A DNA stretch of 64,000 nucleotides. Source: CAZNXJ01 sp964577115. GTDB taxonomy: Bacteria; Planctomycetota; Planctomycetia; Pirellulales; Pirellulaceae. The translations under genes and the position numbers were made by a program. The DNA is taken from contig CAZNXJ010000012.1 of the NCBI GenBank assembly GCA_964577115.1, positions 62,001-126,000 on the forward strand, in the 5' to 3' direction. Below, in pieces: positions 1 through 9,425 of the stretch (its first letter is position 1; each line of letters opens with the position of its first letter). Under the pieces are notes generated by a model. That model was not told the DNA's origin. It ran no database searches and saw only the letters and a program-made list of their open reading frames with translations.

Positions 1-1962
1 GGCCTCGTTCTGCCCCGGTTCGCGCACTCCGTCGTTATCGCGGTCGTGATAGACGTAGCCGCTCAGCGAGCCGAGTTCTTCGCAGAAGTCATAGTTCACG
101 AGGTCGACGTTGTTGCCGCCGATGACGACCTGCGAAATGACGTTGGCTACCGAATTATCGCCGCCACCGCTCCCCGCCTTCTGATGGCCATTGAAGTAAC
201 CGGTCGGCTGCTGCTGGCGAACGGTATACGTGCCCGCGCGAAGGTCCTTGAACTCGTAGCGCCCGTTCTCGTCGGTTGTCGTTGTATACGTATTGCCGTT
301 CTGGTCTTCGAGAATGATGGTGACACCGGCGAGCGGTTGTTCATCGGGATCGAAGACGCAATCACCGTCGGTGTCAACGTGGACATGGCCCATCAGGCTG
401 CCCAGTCGTTCGCCGAAGTTGTAGTGCGCCGCCTTGTCGCCCGATAGCAGCACAATGTTGGAGATGGTGTCCGGTTCGGTGGCAATACCGGGCGCAGCGC
501 CGCTTGAGATCGTCCCGGGCGCATCCTTGCCGTCGATCCATCCCTCGGGCTGCGTTTGGACGACTTTGTAGTTGCCGGCCTTCAGCCCGACAAACTCGTA
601 ATACCCGTCTTCGTTGGTCACCGTTTCCGCGACCAGTTTGCCGGACTGATCGTACAGACTGATGGTGACGCCGCCGATTCCGTGTTCGTTGCTGCCGGGT
701 TCCCGGACGCCGTCGTTATCGCGATCGTGATAGACATAACCGCTGAGCACCGACGGATTCGCTTCCGCGAAGTCAAAGTCGACCGCGTGGGTATCGCCGA
801 GCGGGATGTGGATTTCGGAGAGGACGTCCGAGTTCAGCGCGCTACCGGTGGAAGTGCCAGCGACCGAACCCGGAATGGCACCGACGCTCAGTTCGTAATC
901 CGTCGGCTGTGTTTCGCGGATTTGGTAATAGCCAGGCAACAGATTCCATTCTTCACCGAAATGGTAATTGCCGTTGGCGTCCGTCGTCGCGGTGACAGGA
1001 GCGCCATTGCGGATGACCTGTTCGTACTGGCCGTTGGCATTCTTCTGCCAGAGGCTCAGCTTGACGTTGGGGATACCGTGTTCGCCGTTCGCGGCTTCGT
1101 GGACGAGGTCCTGATCGATGTCGTGGAAAACCGTTCCTGAGATGGTCACCGGTTTGGGTGCCTGCACGGTGGTCGCAACGGCACCGGCGGTCCGGTCGCG
1201 ATTCTGACGCTCGTCGTCGGCCGGCAGGTCGAGCTCGCCGTCCTTCAGCAACGCATTGGCCTCGGCGAACGCGTCGTCGTAGCGGTTCAAGAACGTGGTT
1301 GTGACGACCGAGTCGTGATAGTGGTCGGCTTTGAAATAGGCCGTGAAAATCGTGCCTTGAAACTCGGCCCCCGAGGTCACGGGATCGATGCCGTCGTTGA
1401 CTTCGGGTGGATTGGGTTTGCTCGGGTCAAAGTCCTGGACTTCATCGACGTCGATCGAGAAAACGAGCCGGTCACCTGCCTCGACGTTGGTCATGTCGAG
1501 GATCAACTGGAGTCCTCCATCCTCGACCGTAGCACGCACCGTCGCGTTGGTCTTGATGGTGCCATCGGCCGACATCACGTACTTCAGGGTGAAGGGGAAA
1601 GCGTGGTCGGCACCGAAGCTGTTTTCGTCTTCGATCGTGTCAAAGAAGACGTCACCGGCGCTAAAGCCGGGAACGTTGCCGAAGTCGTTGCGCTGATCGC
1701 CGTCGATGATCAGGCGAGTGAGCTGCGTTCCCGCCGCACCGCCTCGGAAGGTAATTTCGAACGTGTCGCCGTGAAGGTCGCTTCCCAGGTCTTCTTCGAT
1801 GTACACGGCCCCGATCACCAGGGGATCCGCGTTCAGCATCCGCCGCTCTTCCATTAACTCAAAGCGGCACGCACGCGGGGTTTTGCTGGCGACGGAATCA
1901 TGGCGGCGCTGCGCGCGTCGCTGGCGGTGTTTGGCGAGGAACATGCGATCAAGAATTCCCAC
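1..1962 (-). CDS. Large surface protein with SdrD_B-like repeats (3' part outside window)
   Basis: The minus frame is open from 1962 to the left edge (654 codons, no stop), so the C-terminus is missing. GTG at 1962 is chosen because GGAGG lies six bases upstream; an ATG at 1944 is the alternative. Near residues 34-46 the protein reads FELMEERRMLNAD, the N-terminal motif common on giant exported planctomycete proteins. A beta-rich N-terminal part is followed by SdrD_B-like domains starting near residues 275, 405, 520 and 634, each with a GYVYHDRDNDGVREPG-type calcium-loop segment and a YxFxxLxxGxY ending. Known family role: rigid Ca-stabilised stalks of surface adhesins. The function here (cell-surface structure or adhesion) is inferred. 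The large plus-strand frames over this region are shadows. Confidence 0.88.
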   Translation of the reverse strand, partial: MGILDRMFLAKHRQRRAQRRHDSVASKTPRACRFELMEERRMLNADPLVIGAVYIEEDLGSDLHGDTFEITFRGGAAGTQLTRLIIDGDQRNDFGNVPGFSAGDVFFDTIEDENSFGADHAFPFTLKYVMSADGTIKTNATVRATVEDGGLQLILDMTNVEAGDRLVFSIDVDEVQDFDPSKPNPPEVNDGIDPVTSGAEFQGTIFTAYFKADHYHDSVVTTTFLNRYDDAFAEANALLKDGELDLPADDERQNRDRTAGAVATTVQAPKPVTISGTVFHDIDQDLVHEAANGEHGIPNVKLSLWQKNANGQYEQVIRNGAPVTATTDANGNYHFGEEWNLLPGYYQIRETQPTDYELSVGAIPGSVAGTSTGSALNSDVLSEIHIPLGDTHAVDFDFAEANPSVLSGYVYHDRDNDGVREPGSNEHGIGGVTISLYDQSGKLVAETVTNEDGYYEFVGLKAGNYKVVQTQPEGWIDGKDAPGTISSGAAPGIATEPDTISNIVLLSGDKAAHYNFGERLGSLMGHVHVDTDGDCVFDPDEQPLAGVTIILEDQNGNTYTTTTDENGRYEFKDLRAGTYTVRQQQPTGYFNGHQKAGSGGGDNSVANVISQVVIGGNNVDLVNYDFCEELGSLSGYVYHDRDNDGVREPGQNEA

Positions 1963-2140
1963 TTTCGACCTCCGTGCCTGTCGTGGGGGGCGCTTGGCGA
2001 GAGGCAACTGTACGCCGTAGCGCTGGCCGACCACCGCATCCCGCTAAGCGGCGCCTGCCGAGATTGTCTCGACTTAGTTATCGGCATCGGCGATTTGAAA
2101 TCGCCGCTCAGAATTCGTGGAACCGTCGAAGGCCAGCCGA

Positions 2141-3148
2141 TCAGGGCCCCGCGGAAACCTGACTGGTGGTCCTCCAAAGCCGAACCGTGGTATCGAAACT
2201 GCCGGACAGCAGCCCGTCGTCGACCGACTCGAGCGTTGAAACACTTCCCTCGTGACCTCGTAAAATCGCGTGCTCCTCATGACGCTCGAGATCCCATAGG
2301 CGGATCAGATTATCGCTGCCGCCCACGGCTAGCCACGGACCATGAAAGGTCATCGACAAGATCTTGGCGGGACGTTCGGGGAGGGTTACCCCCAAATCGT
2401 CGGACGCCAGCGGGGTGATCCGTACCAGGCGGTCTTCGCCGGCGGTAATAATCGATTCGCCGTCCGGCGAGAAGAGCAGTGCGCGGACGCGCAGCCGGTG
2501 GGCGACGTACTGCTTGTACTGGGAGCCATCGCTCACGTGCCATACACGTACGCGGCCGTTGCGGCCACCTGCCGCCAAGAATTGGCTGTCGGGCGAAAAC
2601 GCCACGGCACGCATATCGAGGCAGGGGCATTTGAGGTCGAATAGCCTCTGGCCGTTGTCAACCTGGAAGACGGGCAGCGTGCTTTCAAAGCCTGTCGCCG
2701 CCAGCAAGCGGCTGTTTGGGCTGAAAGCCAGCCGCGTCACCGCGCCCGGCAGCGGCGCGAGCTCGCGTTCGAGTTTTCCCGATTCGATATTCCAGAGCAG
2801 GATGCGGCGGTCGTTACCGGCCGAGGCGAGCAGACGCCCGTCGGGCGAGAAGGCCAGCGTGCGCACCCAGTCCGTATGAGCGGTAAAGAGCCGGATCTGT
2901 CGCCCCGTATCGCGCTCCCAGATGCGGACGAGGTGGTCGTCGCCCGCCGTCGCGATCAGGTCGCCTTCCGGATGGCAGGCAATCGCCGTGATCACGGGTG
3001 GTTGGTTCCGGAGCACCTGCCAGTCGAGCCGCAGAGTTTCACTCGACCAGTGCTCCGAGGGGTTTTCTGCCAGGGCGGGACCTGCCGCAATCGCGCAGAA
3101 AATGGCGAGTATCGAGCGTGCGATGGCGATGTTCCAGTGGGACTTCAT
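2141..3148 (-). CDS. Exported WD40-repeat beta-propeller protein
   Basis: A 335-residue protein. The ATG at 3148 is preferred over an upstream in-frame start because AGGAGG sits just before it and the protein then begins with a normal signal peptide (MKSHWNIAIARSILAIF.., cleavage near ALA-E). The rest is about seven WD40 repeats, seen as recurring LAFSPDGRLLASAGND and VRIWE / ILLWN / VRVWH blades, which form a beta-propeller used for protein-protein contacts. No enzymatic domain is visible. It lies about 180 bases upstream of the SdrD_B-repeat gene on the same strand, so the two could be co-transcribed. A periplasmic scaffold role is an inference. Confidence 0.85.
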   Translation of the reverse strand: MKSHWNIAIARSILAIFCAIAAGPALAENPSEHWSSETLRLDWQVLRNQPPVITAIACHPEGDLIATAGDDHLVRIWERDTGRQIRLFTAHTDWVRTLAFSPDGRLLASAGNDRRILLWNIESGKLERELAPLPGAVTRLAFSPNSRLLAATGFESTLPVFQVDNGQRLFDLKCPCLDMRAVAFSPDSQFLAAGGRNGRVRVWHVSDGSQYKQYVAHRLRVRALLFSPDGESIITAGEDRLVRITPLASDDLGVTLPERPAKILSMTFHGPWLAVGGSDNLIRLWDLERHEEHAILRGHEGSVSTLESVDDGLLSGSFDTTVRLWRTTSQVSAGP

Positions 3149-3476
3149 AGCCGCCTCCTGACGTGTAGCAAAAGGGAAGGCGAAGGGAGTTGGCGACGGC
3201 ATTGCGCGAGTCCATATATCGGCTCGAATCCGGGTGAGCGCCACCTCATTTGGAAATCCGCGGCAGAAATCCGAAACTTTCTCGCCCTCCTCCGGGCGAA
3301 CGCAGAGCGTGGCCGGCCCGTAAGGGGAAAGTAGATGAGCACATCGGCGTGAATTTCGCTGGGTAGGCGAATCTGGTCGAGAATCCGCGGCTGCGGTAAT
3401 CTAGTAAGTACGGCAGGCGCCGGTCGACGAGGTGGTTGGTGTCCTTCAGAGAGTCGGGCTAGGGACGATCGCGAAA

Positions 3477-4535
3477 ATGCGAGATGAACGATGGAGTATC
3501 GTAGTGGCGCGGTTAGCCGGGCTCTCGATCCGCGTCCATATGTTTTTCTGGGTGTTTGCCGCCTCGACGGTCTACTTCGTCTGGCATGCTCAGCGGGACG
3601 GCAATCACGAAGATCTCGCGGATATCGCGTTCGGTTGTCTTGCCCTGCTGGGGCTGAGCCTGCTCGTTCACGAGGCCGCCCATGTCTGGGTTGCTCGGCG
3701 CGGCGGCGGTGACATGGACGCGATGGTCATCGGGCCGCTGATCGGCCTGTCCCGCATGATCGCACCGCCCGACCCACGCGACGAAATGCTGGCTCACCTG
3801 GCGGGGCCGTTCGCCAACGTGCTGTTGGCCCTGATTGCCGCTGCGGGACTCGCCGCGGCCGGGCAGTTCCAGTGGGCCCTGCTGAACCCGCTCTCGCCGG
3901 AAGGCGCGATCGACGGGACGCTCATCGCGCTCAAACTGCTGTTCTGGATCAATTGGCTGCTCGCCCTGCTGAACCTGCTTCCGGCTTTCCCATTCGACGG
4001 AGGCCGAGCGCTCCGAGCGGCGATTCTGTGGCGAGCTCCGCAGTTGGGGCGCCGAGTCGCCTCGCGGCGGGTCACCGTCGCGGCACGTCTGACCGCGTCG
4101 GCCCTGCTGGTGATCGCCATTTTCTATCTTCCCCAGCAGGCTCATTCGGCGCTCGACTGGTTCGCATTGACGCTCCTGGCCATTTTTGTGTTTTTCAGCC
4201 CCGAACACGATCCCTTGCCGGCTCCCCCCGAATCGGCGCCACCTGTGGCGGCTCGGCCCACGCCGATCCCCGCCCTGCGGCGGTCCACGGAGGTCGATCC
4301 GGTGGTCGAGGACGATCTGCATTACGACGTGTTCGGCTTCGAGGATGAACTGGCGGACGAGCCGCCAGTTGCGGGTTGTTCGGCCGATGCGACGACGGTC
4401 GACGAGCGGCGTGTCGATGCGATTCTGATTCGTGTCCACGAGCATGGCATGGACGGCCTGACGGCCGAAGAACGCGAATTCTTGCAGCGCGCCAGTCTCT
4501 CGTATCGGCGCCGCCGCGAGCACAACGTCCGGTAA
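3477..4535 (+). CDS. M50-family membrane zinc metalloprotease with C-terminal DUF6576-like domain
   Basis: A 352-residue site-2-protease-like protein. The zinc motif HEAAH lies in the second predicted helix, and the second conserved motif NLLPAFPFDGGR supplies the third zinc ligand (Asp). Around five to six hydrophobic helices fill residues 15-240. After a Pro/Ala-rich linker the last ~45 residues (VDAILIRVHEHGMDGLTAEE..FL..ASLSYRRRR) resemble the DUF6576 tail also found on planctomycete rhomboid proteases. The start is taken at ATG 3477; a GTG at 3432 in the same frame has no SD. The family cuts transmembrane substrates within the bilayer, often in signalling. The substrate is unknown. Confidence 0.88.
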   Translation: MRDERWSIVVARLAGLSIRVHMFFWVFAASTVYFVWHAQRDGNHEDLADIAFGCLALLGLSLLVHEAAHVWVARRGGGDMDAMVIGPLIGLSRMIAPPDPRDEMLAHLAGPFANVLLALIAAAGLAAAGQFQWALLNPLSPEGAIDGTLIALKLLFWINWLLALLNLLPAFPFDGGRALRAAILWRAPQLGRRVASRRVTVAARLTASALLVIAIFYLPQQAHSALDWFALTLLAIFVFFSPEHDPLPAPPESAPPVAARPTPIPALRRSTEVDPVVEDDLHYDVFGFEDELADEPPVAGCSADATTVDERRVDAILIRVHEHGMDGLTAEEREFLQRASLSYRRRREHNVR

Positions 4536-4733
4536 GTACGCCTGCTGGCCGGATTGCGCGGTCGTCGTCACACAGGCTCTCCCTGCGCTATTTCACTCTG
4601 CGCCGGTCGGGTGATGCCGGATGAACGGGTTCTGCCGAGGGGGCGCGTTTCTGATTTGCCTCGAAGCCGGCCATGACCTAGCGTCTCCTAGGCGTTCTTT
4701 GCATAGCGCGACGGTTTGGGGCAGGGGCAGGAT

Positions 4734-6395
4734 GTGATTGATACGACGGCAACTTTAGACGCGCGGCCGAATACTGCTGGCGAGCCAACCACCGCGACGC
4801 TCGACCATGTCCGGCACGAACTGACGGCGGCCTTCGGCGTCGAGTTTGCGATCTATGGAGGCCCATCCGGGTATCTGGTACGGGCAGAGAATCAGCCCAC
4901 CGGCGACGAGCTATACCGGGGCGAGCTTGCGCGGCGCATGATGGATGCTGAAGCTGCGGCGTTTATCGACGAAGCTGACCCCTTGATACTGCTCGCCATC
5001 CCACTTGGCTGGCCCGGCGATGGGCGGCGGCGCGTGGTGGCGATGAGCGCCTTCGTTACTCGGCCTGCAGCGCCCGACGAATCGCTCCAGGCCGCCGCAC
5101 GCCTGTTGGCCTGTGACGCGGACACCGCTCGCCAATGGATCGCCGCGCAGCCCATTTGGCCGCTCGCCGCACTCGAACGCGCCGCGCGCATGGTGCAGGA
5201 AAAGTTTGCGCTCGGCGAGCAATGCCGGCAGCTCCGACGCGAAGTGGAACAGCTATCGCACAACCTGACGAACACCTACGAGGAAATCAGTCTCCTCTAT
5301 GGCGTCACGCAAAATCTGCGCATTTCGGCGACGGAAGAGGATCTCGCGCGTCTCGCGCTGGAATGGCTGCTCGAATGCCTGCCGGTCCACGCGATCGCGA
5401 TCCAATATCTGCCCGTCACGTCGAGCGATGATCTGACGTACCGAACTCGGCGCGAAAGCGAGCTGCTGACGGGCGGCGAGTCGGTGATTTCGAACGCGGA
5501 CTTCACACGCCTGATTGCTCACCTGGAACTCGTGCCCGGTTGTGGACCGACCGTCGTTAATCGCTCGACCACGCGGCGCAACGATTGGCCGCTGCTTCAG
5601 GTGCGGCAAGTCATCCTCGTTCCACTCGCGGAAGGACAGAACCTGTTCGGCTGGCTGGCGGCGATCAACCACGAACAAGACGGCGAGTTTGGGACAGAAG
5701 AAGCGAGCCTGCTGAATTCCGTGGCCGCAATCCTGGGGATACATGCGGCGAACCGCGAGCTGTATCGGCAGCAGTCCGAATTCATGGCGAATGTGGTTCG
5801 CGCGCTCACATCTGCCATCGATGCCAAGGACCCGTATACGTGCGGTCACAGCGATCGCGTCGCACGGATCGCTGTGCGTATCGCCCGGCACATGGGCTGC
5901 ACACCGTCGATGCTGAATACGTTGTACATGGCCGGACTTCTGCACGACATCGGCAAGATCGGGATCGACGATCAAGTGCTGCGCAAACCGGGGCGTTTAA
6001 CCGAAGCCGAATTCGAACACATCAAGCTGCACCCGGAACTAGGCTATCGCATCCTCTCCGATCTGCGGCAACTTTCTGATGTGCTACCTGTGGTGTTGCA
6101 TCACCACGAGCAATGGGACGGCGGGGGCTATCCCGCGCGGCTGAAGGGCGAGGAAACTCCGCTTCTGGCCCGCATCACGGCCGTTGCGGACGCGTTCGAT
6201 GCAATGACCAGCGACCGCCATTACCGTAAGGGTCTGCCGCTCGAAAAAGTAGACGAAATCTTTCGTCAAGGCGCCGGCCAGCAGTGGGACCCGCGCGTGG
6301 TGGAGGCCTACTTTGCGTGCCGCGACGATATCGTTGAGATCAGCCGCCGCGAACGCGAGAACCTGTCGCTGGATGTCGAGCAGTGGAGGGACTAG
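4734..6395 (+). CDS. GAF / HD-GYP domain protein, predicted c-di-GMP phosphodiesterase
   Basis: About 553 residues with no membrane segment. The N-terminal third is unrecognised; residues ~195-345 look like a GAF sensor, preceded by a short coiled coil. The C-terminal ~200 residues are an intact HD-GYP domain: HSDRVARIA, LHDIGKIGI (HD metal ligands), KPGRLTEAEFEHIKLHPELG, HHHEQWDGGGYP (GYP signature) and ADAFDAMTSDRHYR. All usual metal-binding residues are present, so hydrolysis of cyclic di-GMP is likely. The start is uncertain: GTG 4734 lies just after a GGGGCAGG stretch and TTG 4716 is the first in-frame start. A PilZ c-di-GMP receptor is encoded at 52.4 kb. Confidence 0.88.
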   Translation: MIDTTATLDARPNTAGEPTTATLDHVRHELTAAFGVEFAIYGGPSGYLVRAENQPTGDELYRGELARRMMDAEAAAFIDEADPLILLAIPLGWPGDGRRRVVAMSAFVTRPAAPDESLQAAARLLACDADTARQWIAAQPIWPLAALERAARMVQEKFALGEQCRQLRREVEQLSHNLTNTYEEISLLYGVTQNLRISATEEDLARLALEWLLECLPVHAIAIQYLPVTSSDDLTYRTRRESELLTGGESVISNADFTRLIAHLELVPGCGPTVVNRSTTRRNDWPLLQVRQVILVPLAEGQNLFGWLAAINHEQDGEFGTEEASLLNSVAAILGIHAANRELYRQQSEFMANVVRALTSAIDAKDPYTCGHSDRVARIAVRIARHMGCTPSMLNTLYMAGLLHDIGKIGIDDQVLRKPGRLTEAEFEHIKLHPELGYRILSDLRQLSDVLPVVLHHHEQWDGGGYPARLKGEETPLLARITAVADAFDAMTSDRHYRKGLPLEKVDEIFRQGAGQQWDPRVVEAYFACRDDIVEISRRERENLSLDVEQWRD

Positions 6396-6422
6396 AGCGA
6401 TGCGGACAATTCGGTACCCGCA

Positions 6423-6935
6423 TCACTTCACGCCCGGTTGCTGCGCGATCCTGCGGGGGGCGCTGAGTTGATTAGCGAGCCACGAGCGAACGCGTGGAAC
6501 GACGTCGGGCGAGTCGGGGACGCTGCCGCAAATCGTATAGGCTCCGCTATCGAGCGAATTCTGAAGGGCACTCAGCCGCTGATCGACCGAAGCGAGAAAC
6601 GCTTGTTGTTCTCCTTTGCCGAGTGGCCGGCGAACCATGAGGACGGCTTCGCGACCGGGCTGGCGCGTCAGCTCAATCAATGCCGCGCGCTCGGCTTTCA
6701 GCAGCTTGCCATCCAGAAACGCTCGCCGTAGCTCGCCCTGCGCGTTGAACTGCACGACGAACCTCTGACCAAAATAGAAGCTCGCACTGCCATCGCGCCG
6801 GAAGCCGACGACCACCGGTTCGGGCTCACCAATGTCGAGCTCGATGCGAGGCAACAGGCCCGTGGCTTCACGCAGCAAATCTTCGCGATCCTGGGGCACC
6901 TTCGGACTGTCGCTTCGCCGCCGCGCGTCGTCCAT
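6423..6935 (-). CDS. Conserved-type hypothetical protein, 170 aa
   Basis: The start is set at ATG 6935, four bases after AGGAGG; the long open frame upstream of it overlaps ygfZ in another frame and is a shadow. The product is soluble, with no signal peptide or membrane segment. The middle reads RIELDIGEPEPVVVGFRRDGSASFYFGQRFVVQFN, a beta-rich pattern, and the C-terminal half is helical and charged. I do not recognise a family. It is the third gene of a tight minus-strand set after the LarA-like gene and ygfZ (55 bases after ygfZ), so it is probably co-expressed with them. Confidence 0.75.
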   Translation of the reverse strand: MDDARRRSDSPKVPQDREDLLREATGLLPRIELDIGEPEPVVVGFRRDGSASFYFGQRFVVQFNAQGELRRAFLDGKLLKAERAALIELTRQPGREAVLMVRRPLGKGEQQAFLASVDQRLSALQNSLDSGAYTICGSVPDSPDVVPRVRSWLANQLSAPRRIAQQPGVK

Positions 6936-6990
6936 GGCTCCTCCTAGGTGCTTGTATCCTCGACTAGCTTGCCTTGCCGAGCTTCGACGA

Positions 6991-7941
6991 TTAACGCACG
7001 TCGCCCTCGCCTTCTGGCGTCGGAATTTTCTGGCCGGGCTGCTCGTAGCCCGAACGGACATAGGCCAGCGCGACGGCTCGGCCAAGCCGAGGCGAATAGG
7101 CCGAGGATGTGATACGCGCGATGGGTTTGCCGTCGAGCTCAAGCTGCATGCCCGGCGGCAACGGCTTGGCGGTCGGTAGATGCAGCCGGCGGAGCAGCCA
7201 GTTGACATGCCCCAGTGCATCCAGCCGCGCGACGGTTTCCTGCCCAAGATAGCAGCCTTTGTTGAAGCTGATGGCGCGCGCGTCGCGATCCAGTTCCTGA
7301 GGCAGGTGGTTCGTCGATATTTCTCCCGGTGCGGACGGGACGGCGTACTCAATTCGCAGCGCCTCAGCGTCCTCGGCCGTTGTTTCCTGAATGCCTAAGT
7401 CATGGAGCGCCCCGAGCACCTGCGCCGTTTCGTCGCGGGGGCAAACAAGATGCACCAGGAGGGGATCGGAGATAAGCCGCAGAGCGTCCACCGGAACCTT
7501 CCCCAGCTCCACGGTCTGTAGCGCGACCTCGGTTTGTTCAGGCGCAAAGCGAACGTGCTCGCTCAGGCGCTCGGCCGCTTTCGGCCCCGCGACAACCAGC
7601 ACCTGGTGCTCCGCCGTAATGTCCTCGAACTTTACATCCTCGCGAATCGTGTACTTGTCGAAATGCCGCAAGATGTCCGCAGCGTCGCGGGCGGCAAGTT
7701 CGAGCAGTAGCGAGTCAGGGCGCGCGAAGCCCCAGCCGAAGCCAAGCGTCTTGCCTTGAACGGTCGTCAGAAACAATTCGCAGCCGTCGCCCAGGCCGAG
7801 ACGTGACACGTCATTCGTGACGAGTCCGTTGAGAAACTTCACACGATCATTGCCCGTTGCGCGGAGCAAGCAGTAGCTCGAAACAGCGGCCACGCCGGCA
7901 CTCGCAGCAAACGGCGATTGGTTTGTGGTTGACGTATTCAT
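6991..7941 (-). CDS. ygfZ: YgfZ/IbaG-type folate-binding protein, Fe-S cluster maintenance
   Basis: A 316-residue protein of the aminomethyltransferase (GcvT) fold. The defining YgfZ motif KGCYLGQE is intact (Cys230), followed by TVARLDALGHVNWLLRRL as in the family. Family members bind tetrahydrofolate and support assembly or repair of certain Fe-S enzymes, with the motif Cys needed. The gene begins five bases after the stop of the LarA-like gene, a spacing that implies one transcript. No signal peptide, so it is cytoplasmic. The assignment is by motif and overall length, close to the usual 320-330 residues. Confidence 0.92.
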   Translation of the reverse strand: MNTSTTNQSPFAASAGVAAVSSYCLLRATGNDRVKFLNGLVTNDVSRLGLGDGCELFLTTVQGKTLGFGWGFARPDSLLLELAARDAADILRHFDKYTIREDVKFEDITAEHQVLVVAGPKAAERLSEHVRFAPEQTEVALQTVELGKVPVDALRLISDPLLVHLVCPRDETAQVLGALHDLGIQETTAEDAEALRIEYAVPSAPGEISTNHLPQELDRDARAISFNKGCYLGQETVARLDALGHVNWLLRRLHLPTAKPLPPGMQLELDGKPIARITSSAYSPRLGRAVALAYVRSGYEQPGQKIPTPEGEGDVR

Positions 7942-7946
7942 GGTTC

Positions 7947-9152
7947 TTAGCGGCGAGCTCTTACGACGGCGTGCTGAGCATCTTCGAGCAGCAGCCAGGT
8001 CGGATGGCGGCGCGAGAGACGCTGGATTTCATTCGCATCGGAGACGTAGCCGAGCCCCAGTTCCTCGACAACGTCCGATTCCAAATGGCTGAGTAAATAG
8101 ACGCGTGCGCGTTGGCGAGCGGCCGCGAGCACTCCGTTGTATAGCGTCTCTTGTTCGAGCGAGTCGATTCCGCCGTTCGTGTAATCGTGGGATGGACGGC
8201 CAAACGCGACGCTGCGGCTGGGCACCGAATCCAGCTCGGTACACAAAACGATATCGCTGTTGTCGGCCGCGGCCTGTGTGGCGGCATGCAAGGCGCGTGA
8301 AAAATTGCGCCAGCTCTGATGCGGTTGGTCGCCGCTGATCGTCGCGACCACGAGGCTCGCTCGAAACGGCGGCTCGTATGTCCACGCTTCCGAGGCAAGC
8401 TGCTGCCCGCGCCGTTCGACGGCCGATGTCTCGCCAGCTAGTACATGGAGTACGGACTGGAGCGGCCCCGGAACGACCTGAATGGCGAACAGGGCTCCGA
8501 GTAGCCAGGCGACTTCATCGCATTGTTGCTTCAGGATCTGCTGATGGTGCTGCGCCTCGGGAGGCGCCGGATCGCGAAACCGCTTGATCGTCGCTTCGTC
8601 AGAGAAACGCGGGTAGAGCCCGCCGTGAACGCCGAGGTAGCCGAGTGCCGATTCGAGCGAAACCTCACTGATCGGCACGACGACGTCAGCGTCTACCAGG
8701 TGGCGATTCAGGTAAATCGGATCGCCATCGCTCGTCGCGGCAAGATAGGCAAGTCCCTTGCGATTGCGTGGGTCGTGCCATTCGACGTGAATCGACGCGC
8801 GAACGGCGGCGGGAAGGCCGGCGTCATCGAGAGCCGGCGTGAGCGACGGAGAGCCGGCAACGAGAACCGTGATGTCGGACGGTTCGACGCCCCCTCGCAG
8901 CAACGTCTCCACCGCTCCAGCGACGATTTCGGACACGCCGGGAATGGCCCAGTCGATGGCCAGCGTCACGCGGTCGCCCGGTGTGCTGGCCAGCTGTAGC
9001 GGCGGGTAGTTGAGCGGCTCGGCCAGCGCGGCTGCCACTTCCGCTCGCAAATTATCCAGCGGTTCGCCTCGCGTGCGATAGCGAGCGACCTGGACGTCCG
9101 GCGCGGTTTCGAGGTGGAAGTGCGACCTTCCGTAGTGCAGCTGGTACGGCAT
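7947..9152 (-). CDS. LarA-like (DUF2088) protein, probably lacking racemase chemistry
   Basis: About 401 residues resembling the N-terminal domain of nickel-dependent lactate racemase LarA: TPGDRVTLAIDWAIPGV, VETLLRGGVEPSDITVLVAG, VEWHDPRN and DADVVVPISEV followed by GYLGVHGGLYPR. In active LarA the equivalent of GGLYP is GGxK, whose Lys carries the pincer nickel cofactor; here a Tyr appears at that place, and the usual PH before it is also missing. So the fold call is reasonable, but lactate racemase activity is unlikely. ATG 9152 is preferred over TTG 9191; neither has a clear SD. First gene of the operon with ygfZ. Confidence 0.75.
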   Translation of the reverse strand: MPYQLHYGRSHFHLETAPDVQVARYRTRGEPLDNLRAEVAAALAEPLNYPPLQLASTPGDRVTLAIDWAIPGVSEIVAGAVETLLRGGVEPSDITVLVAGSPSLTPALDDAGLPAAVRASIHVEWHDPRNRKGLAYLAATSDGDPIYLNRHLVDADVVVPISEVSLESALGYLGVHGGLYPRFSDEATIKRFRDPAPPEAQHHQQILKQQCDEVAWLLGALFAIQVVPGPLQSVLHVLAGETSAVERRGQQLASEAWTYEPPFRASLVVATISGDQPHQSWRNFSRALHAATQAAADNSDIVLCTELDSVPSRSVAFGRPSHDYTNGGIDSLEQETLYNGVLAAARQRARVYLLSHLESDVVEELGLGYVSDANEIQRLSRRHPTWLLLEDAQHAVVRARR

Positions 9153-9226
9153 GGATGCTAGCTCGGAGGGCGGTGCGAGCGTCGAATCCAAGCGTTCGCA
9201 CGTGCGAGGCCGGTCGCGCTCTCCTT

Positions 9227-9232
9227 TATATA
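9227..9232 (-). promoter_or_regulatory. Candidate -10 box for the LarA-like/ygfZ operon
   Basis: TATATA stands in the only AT-rich stretch of the 270-base gap between the divergent LarA-like and lipoprotein genes. It is its own complement and could serve either strand. A convincing -35 box was not found, so the call rests on the -10 alone. Confidence 0.25.
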
Positions 9233-9425
9233 TTTGTTATTCTCGCCGCAGCGGATGAACGACCAAGGGGGTGTTTGGCCCACCTCCGCCGGCTCGGCAT
9301 AGTATCGGCGGCCTCCGCAACGGGTCAAGGATTCGAGCTTTACGCCGCGAGCCGGTTCGCCAATAATCCGCCCCGCCGCTGCCGAGCGGCCAGAATTCCG
9401 AGTTTGCCTGTGCAGGGATGCCACG

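Noticed and set aside
46..1857. Several plus-strand frames of 100-194 residues over the left end
   Set aside because: They are antisense shadows of the SdrD_B-repeat gene; the minus frame gives clear repeats and a signal-like motif.
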